This document shows positions 11,303 through 23,132 of a stretch of 64,000 nucleotides of DNA, piece by piece; the first letter of the stretch is position 1; each line of letters begins with the position of its first letter. A program made the position numbers and the translations under genes. Under the pieces are notes generated by a model. It was not told the origin of the DNA. It searched no databases and was given only the letters and a program-made list of their open reading frames with translations. This stretch comes from Narthecium ossifragum (lineage: Eukaryota > Streptophyta > Magnoliopsida > Dioscoreales > Nartheciaceae), in assembly GCA_963920575.1 (NCBI GenBank), contig OY986969.1:25769434-25833433 (forward strand), written 5' to 3'.

Positions 11303-13545
11303 CAGTGGCTTGCTGGTCTCCATTCCTGAGTTGCAGTTTGAGCTCCAAATTAAGCTATCTGTGGATCATATCAAACACAAGGGCTTTCTTTCGTTTATTT
11401 GTTGAGTATGATTTACTCTATTGTTTACTTGAAGTGGTGTGTTTGCTGTTTTAGAGTTTATTCCAGTTGGCAGCTTGTCATTTATTAATGAGGACCTAGC
11501 ATTACCTGTTATTCTGCTATAGAGGATTGATGTGTCCTTGTTGAAATTAGGAACTTTCTAGATGAAATTCGAATCCGGTTTTCACTTGCCAGCCAATTAC
11601 TCTGTAAGTTTTTAACGGTATCTTTATGAGTCAACTTCTGAGGTGATGAAGGATAAAGAAGCTCAGACGTCCTCTTTTTTTTTTCCTTTGAACTATACTT
11701 ATCCTTTGAGTTTCATTAGACTCATTGGGTACTGCTGTTGTACAAAAAGCCTGACTCCAGAGAGTTTCAAATTATGGAGGACTTTGTTCTGGCTTCTCTT
11801 TCAATGTGATGGTACCTTCTAAAAAATCTTGAAGCTTATTTATGCCTGAAGCTGGTCTTTTGGAATATTGACAATTTCCTTTCTCAGCTCTAAATGTTGA
11901 CCCTGTGCTTGTATTTTCCTTCTCCAAATCAAGTCTCTTTTCCTTGCTTTTGACAATTTTATACTTGTTTGAAGGCCTTGCTTGTGGCTAGTCTCTATCT
12001 GCAAGGGTGTTTTGTATCTGCGACCTTCAATGGTCTGCTATGTAGTGTATCATTTAGTAATTTTTTCATGTCCTATGTCTTAGTTTAAATTAGTTGAGCC
12101 TTCAATGGTCTGATATGATATACTTGTCACAGGATTCAGTGGAATCTTATGTAGGATGAATGACAAAAGCAAGTTGTAGGAGAAGCTTAAAACTAGATTA
12201 ATATATAAATGAGCCCAAAAAAGCTTGCATTGAAGAAAGCGGCTTTCACATGCTCTGTCCAAATAAGACCTGTCTAGTGTAAACTTGTACTAATATGCTG
12301 ATTCCCAAATGGCTCCACCTGTATTACATCTTGCAGACACTTCTGAGTATTTTTCTCTTCTTTTTCTGGTAATGTAGACCATTATGCTTGTGTGTCCGTG
12401 TCATCCTATCATTCCTATAGATTTTATCGGTACTTTCCTGAGGTCTGATAGAAACAAAACTGTCTCATTGTGAAATAAGAGGCCGACAAGAACTTAAACG
12501 TCTCGATCCAGAAAGCAATGTGTTTCAAATACTTTGAACATTTCGACCCGTTCTCCAATGTTTGAACTAAAGATGTCATCCGATACGCACAAGAGCCGAC
12601 CCTTTTCTTCGGGCACTCCTCTTCGTTCTGAATAGATCCATATGCTTGTTGGGTGGAATGTATAGAGCTTCCTAATATTATACACGAATGGAAATGGTCC
12701 CTGGATATTATACATTTTAAATCCAAGTTGCTTCTTGCTTTTGGGTTTGGCTGGATCCCTTAACTTGTCCTTGGTTGTCCCTGTCAAAGAATCTAGATTT
12801 AGGAACTCATGTTTGAACAGTGTGTCTCCGACTATATTATTTCGTTTTTTACTTGAATATTGGTTTTGTTGTTGCATCCTTCATTAGCTTTATTTTTGTC
12901 AATGAGGAATGCAGACCCAAGAACTATTCTGCGTCAGGCAATGGATATCCTGTAAGCTATTATTGGATCTAGGACTATGACCAATTGGCATTTTCCCTGC
13001 AATTTTGAAGTTTGTTGTCAGAACTATATTTATGATTTCCAATTAACTAAGAAACCCGAGATTTTGCATGAAGGTGGTGATGGACATCCGGCCCTTTGAC
13101 TCAGCACCAGTTGAACCGTCCATCATTGGACCAGTACTCATCCCGTGGTCCCATTCATCAATGGATATGAGGTAAGTTTCTTATGGGGATGTGGCTTTCC
13201 GCTTTTGGCAATGACTGCCGCTCGTCTCTTCAATTGACGTCTTTTTTATAGTGGAATTTAGCCCATGAGGAGATTTGACATCAATTTTAATGATGACACA
13301 GATTATGGAATATTCTTGGTGGTTAGCTGAATAATTGCGTCTTTCCTTATTGCATAATTTGAAAGTTGGGTCAAATAAATAAATAAAAAACTTGTCCTTC
13401 GGATATAATGTTTCGTGCATGAATAGTCCCAAAGTTTCATAAAAGAGCATTGATTTGTGTACATATATGCCCATGTGACATGTACATTATACATGGTGTC
13501 AACTAATTTATCGATACCTCACTACCGATGGATTAGATAAAAGAT
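11303..13545. other. Spacer; weak ORF traces only
   Basis: Mostly AT-rich non-coding sequence. Two overlapping minus-strand frames at 12424-12877 share a frame change. A stretch reading GRLLCVSDDIFSSNIGERVE vaguely recalls the C-terminal DUF295 region of plant F-box proteins, but the match is too weak to annotate. Exon-like pieces at 12915-12951 and 13075-13171 are bordered by AG and GT but belong to no recognised protein. Confidence 0.3.
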
Positions 13546-13785
13546 TTATACTCACTATCGATTCAATCATGTGCAATGTACTCGCTCACACATTCAGACA
13601 AATCTTTTTTGTTTAGAAAATTGTGTGTGTGGGGGGGGGGGGGTGGGGGTGAGCGTGGGGTAAGATTTATACCTCACTATCAATTCAATCATGTGCAATG
13701 TACTCGCTCACACATACAGACAAATTTTTTTTGTTTAGAAAATTGTGTGTGTGTGGGGGTGGGAGTGGGGTGGGGGGGAGGATAA
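13546..13785. repeat. Two-copy ~115-bp tandem repeat with G-rich tails
   Basis: The block TATACTCACTATCGATTCAA... through GTTTAGAAAATTGTGTGTGTG occurs twice, at about 13546-13660 and 13665-13785. Each copy runs into a G-rich tract (13631-13660 and 13754-13780). Confidence 0.8.
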
Positions 13786-14009
13786 TGTGAACTGCTTTAG
13801 TCAATTCCGGCCTTAAAAGATCATATCCAAATAAGCATGCAATTATTACTCTAGTTGTTACAGAAATGTAGAATGCTATCGTTTTCCTTTTCTTTGTTTC
13901 TGGTTTTGAGCGGGTTGCTCGTGTTTCTTGACCCATTAAACTATTTGACGGCTTCATAACATAAGACAAAAGTATTGATTGCGAGTCTAAAGTATTTTTT
14001 TTAAATAAA

Positions 14010-15341
14010 GGCCAAAAGGCATTTCAATACCATGTGGTTTTAAAATTATCAAAACATGCTCAAAGTTACTATACCGGTCATTTTGGATTCAACGGACTGA
14101 CGTTGTGACATGGGGTGACGGTAAATAAGTCACGTGACCTTCACGTGACCACCAGTGAGCGTCAACACCTCCGCCACCTTCTCGGCATCCTCCCTCTCGC
14201 TTGTCGTCGGCCTCTCTGGCACCACTGGATCGCCAAGAAGCCCATGATGCATATGAACCCAACTCAGCGATATTGAAGATGGGTAGGGTTGGAGAGTGGA
14301 AGAATCATTTGAGCTCGGAGATGGCTCGGAAGTTGGACGGCGTAACGCAGAAGAAGCTGCTTGGTTCCGACGAGTTCAATAGCTACTTCGGCGAACCGAG
14401 CTATGTTGGAGCATCTGCATGTGATCAGGTTCCTCCAATGGCACCTGCAACTGATGGAGTTGCACTAAAATGATAGGGTCACTGAGTGGAGGGAAAGAGG
14501 AGAGAAACAGAGGAAGAGGGAGGAGAGAAAGAGAGGGGAGGAGGGAAAGAAAGAGAAGGAAGGAGAGAGTAGGGAGTCGGAGTCGGAGCGTCGGAGGGGA
14601 GAAACAGAGGAAGAGGGAGGAGAGAAAGAGAATGAAGGAGAGAGCAAGGAGGAAGGAGCCGGACGGGAGGGGAGGAGGACCAACGCACAGCAACCCGATC
14701 ACCAACTGAGCTGGATTTATAGCAACAACAATGTCAACAAGCTCTCGCCGTGCTCGAGCGTCGGGGAGCTAACGAGCACCTCGCTACCCAATGATAGCTC
14801 GCATTCTATCATGGCTATCGTCCCATCATTGTACAACACTCAGCACCTCCACCACCACCCGGCGTCGCCGCCACCCAACGTGTCGACGACAGCCTTGCTT
14901 CAGAAGGGCATAGATTGGCGCCACGTCCACCGGACCATCCTTCATGGCCGGCTTTGATGCAAATATTAGTCACGAATCCCGAGTTCATCAAGACAGCAGC
15001 ATGACAGCCACCACCGTCGCCGCTAGTGCCGTAGATCCCCTCGCCGTCGACGGACGTGACGGGTGCTCTCTCTCTCCCTCTCCCTCTCCCTCCCCCCCCC
15101 CCCCCCCCCCCCCTATCTCTATCTCTCTCACTTCCCATGTTAGCAAACCAATCAAAATTGAGGAAAACCGATTAAAATTGAACACAATGATTGGTTTGCC
15201 GTTAAAATGTAGTAACGGCGTCGGATGATGGGTTTATACTACAGTATTATGTAACGTGGAGTATTTTTTGATAATTTTGAAACTACGTGATACTAAATTA
15301 TAAAACTCAAAAACTATATGGTACCGAATCGCTTTTTGGCC
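14010..15341. mobile_element. Mutator-like (Pack-MULE-type) element with perfect 9-bp target duplication
   Basis: The 1,332-bp element begins GGCCAAAAGGCATTTC and ends GCTTTTTGGCC. It is flanked by identical 9-mers TTAAATAAA at 14001-14009 and 15342-15350, the duplication length typical of Mutator elements. Terminal inverted repeats extend about 100 bp imperfectly (ATACCATGTGGTTTT against AAAACTATATGGTAC). The interior is not transposase. It carries two CACGTG sites (14131, 14142), a sulfotransferase-like coding fragment, a purine-rich GA tract on the + strand (14470-14670) and a run of 22 C at 15092-15113. Gene fragments inside MULE termini define Pack-MULEs. Confidence 0.85.
14275..14403 (+). 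pseudogene. Captured sulfotransferase C-terminal fragment inside the MULE
   Basis: The frame reads MGRVGEWKNHLSSEMARK and then LDGVTQKKLLGSDEF. This resembles the C-terminal KGxVGDWKNxxTxEMxxxxD...G region of plant cytosolic sulfotransferases, which binds the PAPS cofactor. Only about 40 residues are present, without the rest of the enzyme, as expected for a fragment captured by a transposon. The open frame extends from 14201 to 14473, but the flanks are not recognisable. The assignment relies on the WKN motif and its surroundings. Confidence 0.55.
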
Positions 15342-15350
15342 TTAAATAAA

Positions 15351-16330
15351 AGACAAAAGTAATCGTCTTTAGATAAGCTTTCTTTCGACATGAAACCTGT
15401 AAGCTATTAATTGGAATCTCATCCGAATTATCAAAGAAAGAAAAAACCAACCATATGAGCGAGCGCGTTGTTGCATTGAACCTGTCAAGTTCTCTTCTGA
15501 TCTTTTGAAACACTCAAATCGCTTTTACAAGTTAAAATCATATTTTGGTTTGAAGATTTCTAGCGTCATCTGAGTCTTCATCTTTGACGCGCGTTAAAGT
15601 ATAATAAGATGTGCAGACTCCTCTGCACTGCAAAGATGATCATCGAATTCATAAAGCTGGTCCTTTTTCTTTTCGATCAAGAAATACATTTATTTATTAC
15701 CCCGCCCTTTTTTTTAAAATCAATTGCAAGAGGCCTTGGACCTGAAGACTTAGAACATGTGTCAAATTTGGAGCGCTTGCTATGTGAATCATTTGATCGT
15801 GACAAGCTGATCATGGTTCAAATGTGATTAATGCGATCGAGTCGTATTCCAAAGAGTCACTAGTGGGCCTCTATTCTCTCTCAGATCAGATCACATCACA
15901 TCACATCACATCGGGTTGGATCTAAAATTAAGATCTGGCTTCGAATCTAAGAAGGGCAACATGGCCTAATTTGTGCCACTGTCACGCATGGGGGCCATGT
16001 CGGCATAATAGGTCGGCGCCCAAAGCAAAATTTCACAAGTCAACCCCTCGGCCACGTCAGCAGTGTGAATTGTTAACGGCATCTTTGACCGCTTATCATA
16101 AACCCCCTGGTAAACACCTGTTTTGCAAGGAAATTCTTTTTTTTTTAATTAAAAAAAAAGGCCGGCTCGTATGCAATAAAGGGAGCGAGAGGCGGCAACT
16201 TATATGTCGTTTGCTTGACCCTCTGCTAGGGTTTTACTTCTATATATATTGCCCTGCAATGAAGAGTTCAAATGGTTGAATCATTCGATAGCTTTTTGTG
16301 GAGGTGTCCAAGGATTTCTTCTCAACTTTC
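15351..16330. other. Upstream region of the ERF gene
   Basis: No gene seen. It contains an (ACATC)n-like microsatellite near 15885-15912 and a C-poor upstream region with GTCAA/TTGACC elements (for instance around 16038 and 16085) that could be W-box-like sites; these are not demonstrated. Confidence 0.4.
16239..16251 (+). promoter_or_regulatory. TATA box of the ERF gene
   Basis: CTATATATATTGC lies about 85 nt upstream of the chosen ATG at 16331, a reasonable distance for a short 5' UTR. Confidence 0.55.
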
Positions 16331-18216
16331 ATGTGCTGCAAAGTGGCGGACTCTCGTGACCACGACGCCTTCGGCAGGCCTCTCAAGACGGCGACAGATG
16401 AAGAAGTGCCGGCGAGGGCTGCCCCGATGACGCCGGCGATGGTGTTCTCCCGACAGAGACAGGAGCAGGAAAGGTCGGTGATGGTGTCGGCCCTGATGCA
16501 TGTCGTCGCCGGGGATGTCGGGGTGCCTTCAGTTAGCTTGCCTTGCGTGATATCTTATGCTGGCTCTTCTACTTCTCCGTCGTGGCATGGACAAGGTGGT
16601 GGTGGCGGCGGCGGGCAGAAGAGAACGAGGGAGGAGATGGTTTTGTCGCCAGCAGCGTTGATGTCAAGGTACCATCCTCAGAATATCGTCGAGGTTAGGA
16701 GCAGTCCAGGTGCATCGCCCTCAATTGTGGCAGGTGAGTTCTACGTCATTTATATCAACTTCCTACAGTTTGTGCTTGTTCTCCTACTATTATTCAAAAC
16801 ATCCTTTGTCTGCATTTAGATTGCATGTTTTATTTTCCTCTAGAGCACAGGAGCAGAAGGTTGTTTGGTATTTTTATCTATGCATAATTTAGAACCTAAG
16901 GCTAGTTGATTGCATGGCGGGCTAGCTAATTAATTGAAAACAAACTTACATTTGTACGTACAATATCTGCATAAGTACAGCGTCTTATGTGCACATCGTT
17001 TTCTATGCTCGTAGAGCCATTGCAATTAGAAAAATGGCTGAGAATCTAATTAATGATCAATGCATCCTTGGATTCATCCGGCGATAAATAGCTTCTTAGA
17101 TTCTTTCAGGCGAATATATTTGGAATGTAAAGAAAAAAACAATACTAGACCTGATGCCTGGGAAACCTTGCTTCTCTGTTCTCTTGCTGCAAGATGACAA
17201 AGAACTCTGTCTTCCTTCTAGGCCCAGACCCTTCGCAATCCGAAGAGTTTTCCTGACGAAATAAAAAGCTCAAATTACTCATACTATTCTTCTGCTTTGA
17301 CGCAAATCCAGTCTATTTTCTAGATGCACAGATGACATGGTTCAGAGTTAGTACTCTGACTCGATCCATCCATTGTAAACTAGCAAAGCCTGTCTGGTGC
17401 TTTTTAGGCTCTGGCTGCTCCTTTGGGTTAAGCTTATTGGCTCTAGCTGTTATTTAACTTGATCTTTATCCCTTCGCTGGTTCGGAATTTTATTCATGGT
17501 CCCAGAAATTTCTATCTTTATCCATCCCCTCTTCTTATCGTTATCCATCTCTCCCTCTTATATTATTAACAGGGCGTATCCCACAGAGCCTTCTTGCAAT
17601 GACACAGCCACCAGCTCCATCGACTACTGGATTGCCATCCCTTTCCTCCTCCAGCCAAGATACAGAGTCAGGAGCACCAAGAAGCTCTAGCCAAGATACA
17701 GAGTCAGGAGTAACAAGAAGGAGATACAGAGGAGTCCGCCAAAGGCCATGGGGCAAATGGGCAGCCGAGATTAGAGACCCTCACAAGGCGGCACGCGTCT
17801 GGCTCGGCACCTTTGACACCGCCGAGGCCGCCGCTCGTGCCTACGATGAAGCGGCCCTTCGTTTTCGAGGCAGCAGAGCCAAGCTTAACTTCCCTGAGAA
17901 CATCCAGCTCCGGCCCCCGCAGCCGAGTCTGCCGTCTGCTCAGACAGCATCCGCCACCTCTCCCACTGCCCAACTGGCGGCATGGCCTTTTCCGGGGTTA
18001 CCGGGCGCCGAGCAATCCACGAGGGACTACTTAGAGTATTCGAGGCTTCTTCAGGGGGCCGGAGAGTACCAGAGGACTGCACCCACTTTTGATGCTTCAC
18101 CTGCTTTAGTTACTACTTCCTCTGTTCCTGCTAGCTCTACAACTACTGCTCCTCTGGTTTATACTCCGGCTTCGTCATGGACTCCCTCCCTCCCATATCC
18201 ACCACCTTCTCCTTAG
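16331..18216 (+). CDS. AP2/ERF transcription factor, group X (ABR1/ERF110-like)
   Basis: Two exons, 16331-16733 and 17573-18216, join in phase 1 to a predicted 348-residue nuclear protein. The donor is CAG|GTGAGT and the acceptor AACAG|GGCG. The single AP2 domain spans about residues 184-243 ([19 protein letters not shown], then [19 protein letters not shown]). It has the Ala and Asp positions typical of ERF rather than DREB proteins and binds GCC-box-like DNA. The N-terminus [10 protein letters not shown] and the [13 protein letters not shown] motif are features of group X members such as ABR1 and ERF110, linked to ABA, ethylene and wound responses. The start at 16331 is the first ATG in frame after the TATA box. 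Just before the AP2 domain a 12-residue unit with SSQDTESG is tandemly duplicated. The C-terminus is Ser/Thr/Pro-rich. Confidence 0.93.
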
Positions 18217-19829
18217 TTTTTCAGAGTTTTAGGATTCTTTTATGTGTTCTTGCCACCCCTTCTTTGTTTCTTCGACTTTTTTTTTTATAGTAGAGTCTTG
18301 TAGTATTTCTCATCTCATGTGTTGATGACCTTTATATTTTAATTAGTGCTTCTTTGATTTGTGTTTTTAATACCGAGAAGAAACGTGGAAGGGAAGGTGT
18401 TATGAAATTGGATTGCATGTACTGGATTGTGTCATCATATATAGGAAATAAAATAGCTTGTTGGTTTTGGTCTATTGTTTGATTTGTTTAATATCCCCTG
18501 CTGTCCAGACTTTCCGTTGAAGTAAAAGGGTGATGATAAACATGAACCAAATCTTGGTCTTGTTTTATTCGTGTCGTGATAGTTATCCGTGTTTAGGTCT
18601 GGATGCATCTGTATTCAAAGGAACAAATGTTACAAATGTAGTCAATTAATAGTGGATAAGATGAACATTACGTATTCAAATGAGATTCTCGGATGACTCG
18701 ACGCCAGTTGATTAATGTTCAAGTAGATGACCCACGTGACTGTTTTCCACGGGCTTCTTGTTCCAAGCTCACGTGAGGTCGTTCGGAACGGGGATAACTC
18801 ACCGTAGCTTAAAAGGATATTGGATTTAAGAAAGTGGAGATAATGAAAATGTTTTTACGCACATATTATCATATGTTATTATAATAATATATTAATAATA
18901 ATATTTAATATATTACGCACGTGAAAATGCTTTTACGCGCATAAGAGTTTTTATACGTTTATAAAAACGCATATTAAAAGGTTTACAAACTCACAAAAAT
19001 ACTTGCACGTAGAAAAACAAACATGCATGTAAAAAAATTTATACACTCACAAAAATATATGCGCACGTTTTTTAAAGTGTATAAAAAAGTCTACAATCGT
19101 AGAAACATTTTCCTACGTATAGTGTATTAAATAATATTAATAATATGTTATTATAATAAAATATTAATATAAGTGTGTTCCCCATGCTACGTGACATACC
19201 ATGATTGGTCTACATCATGTAAAAAAAATATTATTTTATATTTTAAGTAATATATATTAAAATAATAATAATAACATTAATATAAGTGCTCCCCATGGTG
19301 TTGCATTGATGTGCATGACCATGTTAAACTCCCTCCTCCCGCTCGGCTTTGCAGACCGCCGCAGCCCACCCCCGATCACCCCGCCATCATTTTCACAAGA
19401 GAAAGAAGAGATAGTTTAGGCATTTTACATAAAATGTGATAAACTTATACATTATTACGATGCATTTAAAATTAGCCCCTTCGGATATATCACATTGGAT
19501 CCGAGTTATTATACCTTCTAGAAATTGGTGACGTAGATGCTCGCTTTCCACACGTAGGATCAGATCGTCCTATTAATAAATAAATGAGCTGGGTTTTTTA
19601 CCGTATGGATCCCATGTGATTGTTGCGTGATTCATGATGACATGGGATGCCAACGTTTTACCATATGATGCCATGTCATTCTGTCATTATCCATTTATCA
19701 CTTGCCAAAACTCAGATCCTACTATACATATATACTGTCTGGTTTACGACATTGGACCATATAATGCCATGTGATCGTGATAAGGAGATATATCTATATG
19801 TATCGTAAAATGATTGCTTCTAGCCAAGA
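18217..19829. other. 3' flank of the ERF gene and AT-rich spacer
   Basis: Likely 3' UTR to about 18450, then AT-rich sequence with direct repeats (TATGTTATTATAATAA near 18870 and again near 19147) and many ACGCAC/ACGCGCA pieces between 18850 and 19070. No gene recognised. Confidence 0.4.
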
Positions 19830-19917
19830 GCTGGAGTAGCTCAGTTGGTTAGAGCGTGTGGCTGTTAAGTTTGACAGCTGAACCACAAGGTCGAAGGTTC
19901 AAGCCCTTCCTCTAGCG
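19830..19917 (+). tRNA. tRNA-Asn(GTT) with a 14-nt intron-like insertion
   Basis: A full cloverleaf can be drawn. The acceptor stem GCTGGAG pairs with CTCTAGC (one G-T pair). The D-arm contains GCTCAGTTGGTTAGAGC. The anticodon stem is TGTGG/CCACA with anticodon GTT at 19864-19866, and the T-arm is GAAGGTTCAAGCCCTTC. The discriminator is G. Fourteen extra bases, AGTTTGACAGCTGA (19868-19881), sit one base 3' of the anticodon, between positions 37 and 38, exactly where eukaryotic nuclear tRNA introns lie. CTGT of the anticodon loop can pair with ACAG of the insertion. A T-rich stretch (TTTATTTTTTC) follows as a Pol III terminator. Plant tRNA-Asn genes normally lack introns, so this is either an intron-containing variant or a pseudogene with a lucky insertion. 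Confidence 0.85.
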
Positions 19918-20152
19918 TTTATTTTTTCAACTATTTTTCTTTCTTGCCGAAGAATGCAGCACCATTTAACAAACAATGGCAATTGAAGTGCCCAGCTTTC
20001 TTACAAAAGAAGGCTACACTAGTTAACAATGGCAATTGGCGTTGCTCAACTCATCAAAAAAAAAAAAAAATGGCAATTGGCGTTTCCAAGTTGTCGACTC
20101 TTTTCTGATACTTTTTGTCTATACTTTTCCCGTATTCACATTGTAGTTTGGA

Positions 20153-23132
20153 TCACCGTCGTCTCCTCTGAGCAGTGGGAGGAAGTTTCTCAGAAGGCCC
20201 AGAAGGAAGCACATGTCCAGTCTCTTGCTCAATCTTAGTCTTAAGCTCTCTCAGAATCCTAATCTGACCAAGCTTCTCTGGGGACAGCTTTTCCCAGTAG
20301 ATTCCTACATGGATTCAACTCTTTGATTAGATATTTAATATCTCATCTTTTAAGAACAAATAGAGCAGGACACCAATGAACACCTTGAGGCTTTGGTATG
20401 CTTGTGTTGGTGAAGATGACTTGAGTTGGAGTGCAGATTATGTCAACAGGGACATCATGGACTAGAAGCTTTTCAACTGGGATGTCATCCACCAATTGCT
20501 TGTCGTGCACTGTTCACAATAATAAAGAAGTTAAGCGTGATCTAATTCCTTTATGTTCAGAATGCAAATAAACTGAGACGCTAGGAACTAAGCATGACGA
20601 GGTCAGGATGGTTTTTCTTGCACAGAAAGAGATCCTTTTTATAATTTAATTCAACTTCAACAATCCAAAAGCTAGAGCAGGCAATGCATAACCGAATATT
20701 GACGAAGAAGGTGATGGGAGGAATATCACATTACCAGAGGTTACTACCAAAGTTGTGTCATCTAGAGCCCCCATATACCGCAGCATCCCATATTCGAGTT
20801 CAGCAAAACCCTGTGTATTAGATTTCAAAGCTGTGCTCCTGGTTAGTTGTTCACTTCTTGTCATGATGTATCCCAAACAGAGAAATGCAGATTTTATGAG
20901 CTGATCAACCACATCATGAGCTATCTTCAGGTCTATCAAACGCTTCTTTAATTTAAGGCAAAGGCCTATTCAAATTCCCCTACTACTACTGATGAGCAAC
21001 TCAACATACAATGGCATAAAGAGAGTGCTTATGCAAGTAAAATATCAAAAATGATACCTCACCCTTCCCAAGTCGTGCTCCTGTTCTTGGATCGACTGCA
21101 ACTGATCCAATAACTATCAAGCCCACTTTGATTTTTTCATCCAGGCCTATAGGTCTACCATACTTCGCAACACCCATGGAAGTGCATGCCTCCATTATGG
21201 AACCAGGAGGTAACATCCGAGATTCTAGTACTGAAAAGAAGCCAGTTCTTAAACGTGGTTGAGGAGTCAGCAATTTCTTCCCACCTAAATGGAGTCAATA
21301 GCCTTGCAATAATAAATAAACATGTAGAGCTGTCTATGGAGAGTAAGGTGCAAAAATTGTAGAGGCAACATATACAAATATGTCGTACTAACATTACATG
21401 CTAAGCTAATTCTTCTAGACTATTAATGCTACAAAATGTTAATTCCAGAAGTTTGAACCAAATGCATCTGCAAAACATAGTTTTTACAGAGAAGAGAAGA
21501 ACCTCAACAGCATGAATAAGGAACATTGTTCGTGTGAAAAAAAGTCCCATCCTAATAATGTGCAGGGCAGTGAATAATCAAATTAAATATGCCATCACAA
21601 TTTTTTCACATCAAATTAGTAGACAACCAATGAGCTGATGTATGTAAAGGAGCATAAGAGCTGTATACCACAACAATGCCCACTTCAACTGCGATGCAAA
21701 ATGGCCAAGCAAAAGATAAAATTGTCTCCTCTCAATAATGCTCCTTTAAGAAAATGCTTTTGGTAATATTAGTATCCGTGAAACATGATTCCTCCAGCCA
21801 CAGCTTCCACAAAGCTTTAGGAATACTTGGCCTCTCCACTTAATCAAGATGTCAAAGATAATTCCTTTTTATCACCTTTCTAAACTGAAATCTCTTGTTC
21901 TTGACAGAAACCCATTCCAATGGTGCTCCCACTACCATCTTCAGTCCACTTTCCAACATTTTCTTTCAGAAACACCCCCCACAAGCTATCTTACCCGATG
22001 GCCCTAAACAACTACAGGCGAAGGAATGCTTGGTTCAATTCTTTACTAGATAATTGCCCTAGAACCATTTGTGGTCAAGAAACTACAATACACTGATCCA
22101 CAACCTCAGTAAACATGTTCTTTAAATAAGAAATATACAACCTGTTAATGTTAGGAATCGGACATGCTTTTGGGGAGAGTCAGGATTGACCTTCACACAT
22201 TCCGCTTTCTGAAATGCTTCTAGTCCTGCCAACTTAAGGTTCACAAATAACAATATTTCGTCAGAATCATATTCAGATATCAGAGATCAACACTTAAGAA
22301 TGAAAGTAATTATCAAGTCAGGCATGTTTTGATTTTTATCTAAAAAGCGATCACACAGTTCAACTCAGAACCTATCCTAGCCCACCTGTCTTCGTTCTGT
22401 AGCTTAAGAAGCAATATACTATGAGAAAAATCTCAAATCTTCTTACATATCTCCCAATTAAGTCCTCAATTGCTCATTTTTAGGTTTTCACCAAATATAG
22501 ATCATCATAGAGGAGCAGATTTTTCTCAAAAGAACGCGCAAGATAACCTTATGCTTCTCTCAGTTCATTTCTCTAGTTTGAGGCTGCAAAAGATCATCTT
22601 GTGTATTTTAAGAGAGCCCAAAGAACATGAGTTTCTCAGTGGTAGATGATAGTAGTATGTGCAAATAAAGCAATTGGTTTTCCAAACAAAGATGATACGC
22701 TTCGGTATATTCACCGACCAAGTCACCGGCGTCGGCGGCGCCAGCGAAGTTAGGGATACGGTGATGCACGGGGCGGGGATTCCGCGCGATGTTCTCGGCC
22801 TCCATGAGATCCCATACCCGCTTCCGGATCCTCCACTTCCAGGCCTTCGCATACGCTTCCCCCTCCACCACCGCGGCCGCCTCCGCAGCCATGCTCGAAC
22901 GCGCCTCAGCGTCGAGGCGAATCCGATCCGACTCGAACTTAGCCGCGTCGAAAGAGGATGGAGAGCCGTCCACCGCGTTGGAGGAGGATGCCGCCGCGCG
23001 CCAGGGGCCAATAGGTCCGCGCAAAGCAGCAACGGCTCGGAGGGCGGGGGTCGCGGAGGCGGGAGGAGGCCGGGAGAGGACAAGGGGAGCGGCGGGAGAA
23101 GGCCACGCGGCGCGCGAGAGATAGAGTCGCAT
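20153..23132 (-). CDS. 5-formyltetrahydrofolate cyclo-ligase-like protein COG0212
   Basis: Six exons on the minus strand, 23132-22715, 22225-22142, 21284-21058, 20810-20735, 20509-20384 and 20304-20153, join in consistent phase to 360 residues. The protein resembles the plant COG0212 family (Arabidopsis At1g76730). This family is related to 5-FCL, is plastid-targeted and has been linked to thiamine metabolism rather than classic 5-FCL activity. The GC-rich first exon encodes an Arg/Ala/Ser/Pro-rich transit-peptide-like leader, then [19 protein letters not shown] and [11 protein letters not shown]. Later motifs are [74 protein letters not shown] and [16 protein letters not shown]. The last is the diverged counterpart of the RLGxGxGYYD site of true 5-FCL. 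The final exon ends in RRRR and a TGA at 20155-20153. The start at 23132 gives the family-like leader. Confidence 0.93.

Noticed and set aside
12424..12877. F-box DUF295-like gene on the minus strand
   Set aside because: Only one short stretch is suggestive; frames overlap and no F-box or other domain part is present.
14376..15185. Leu/Ser-rich and Gly/Arg-rich ORFs inside the MULE
   Set aside because: Translations of GA/CT and poly-C tracts; low complexity only.
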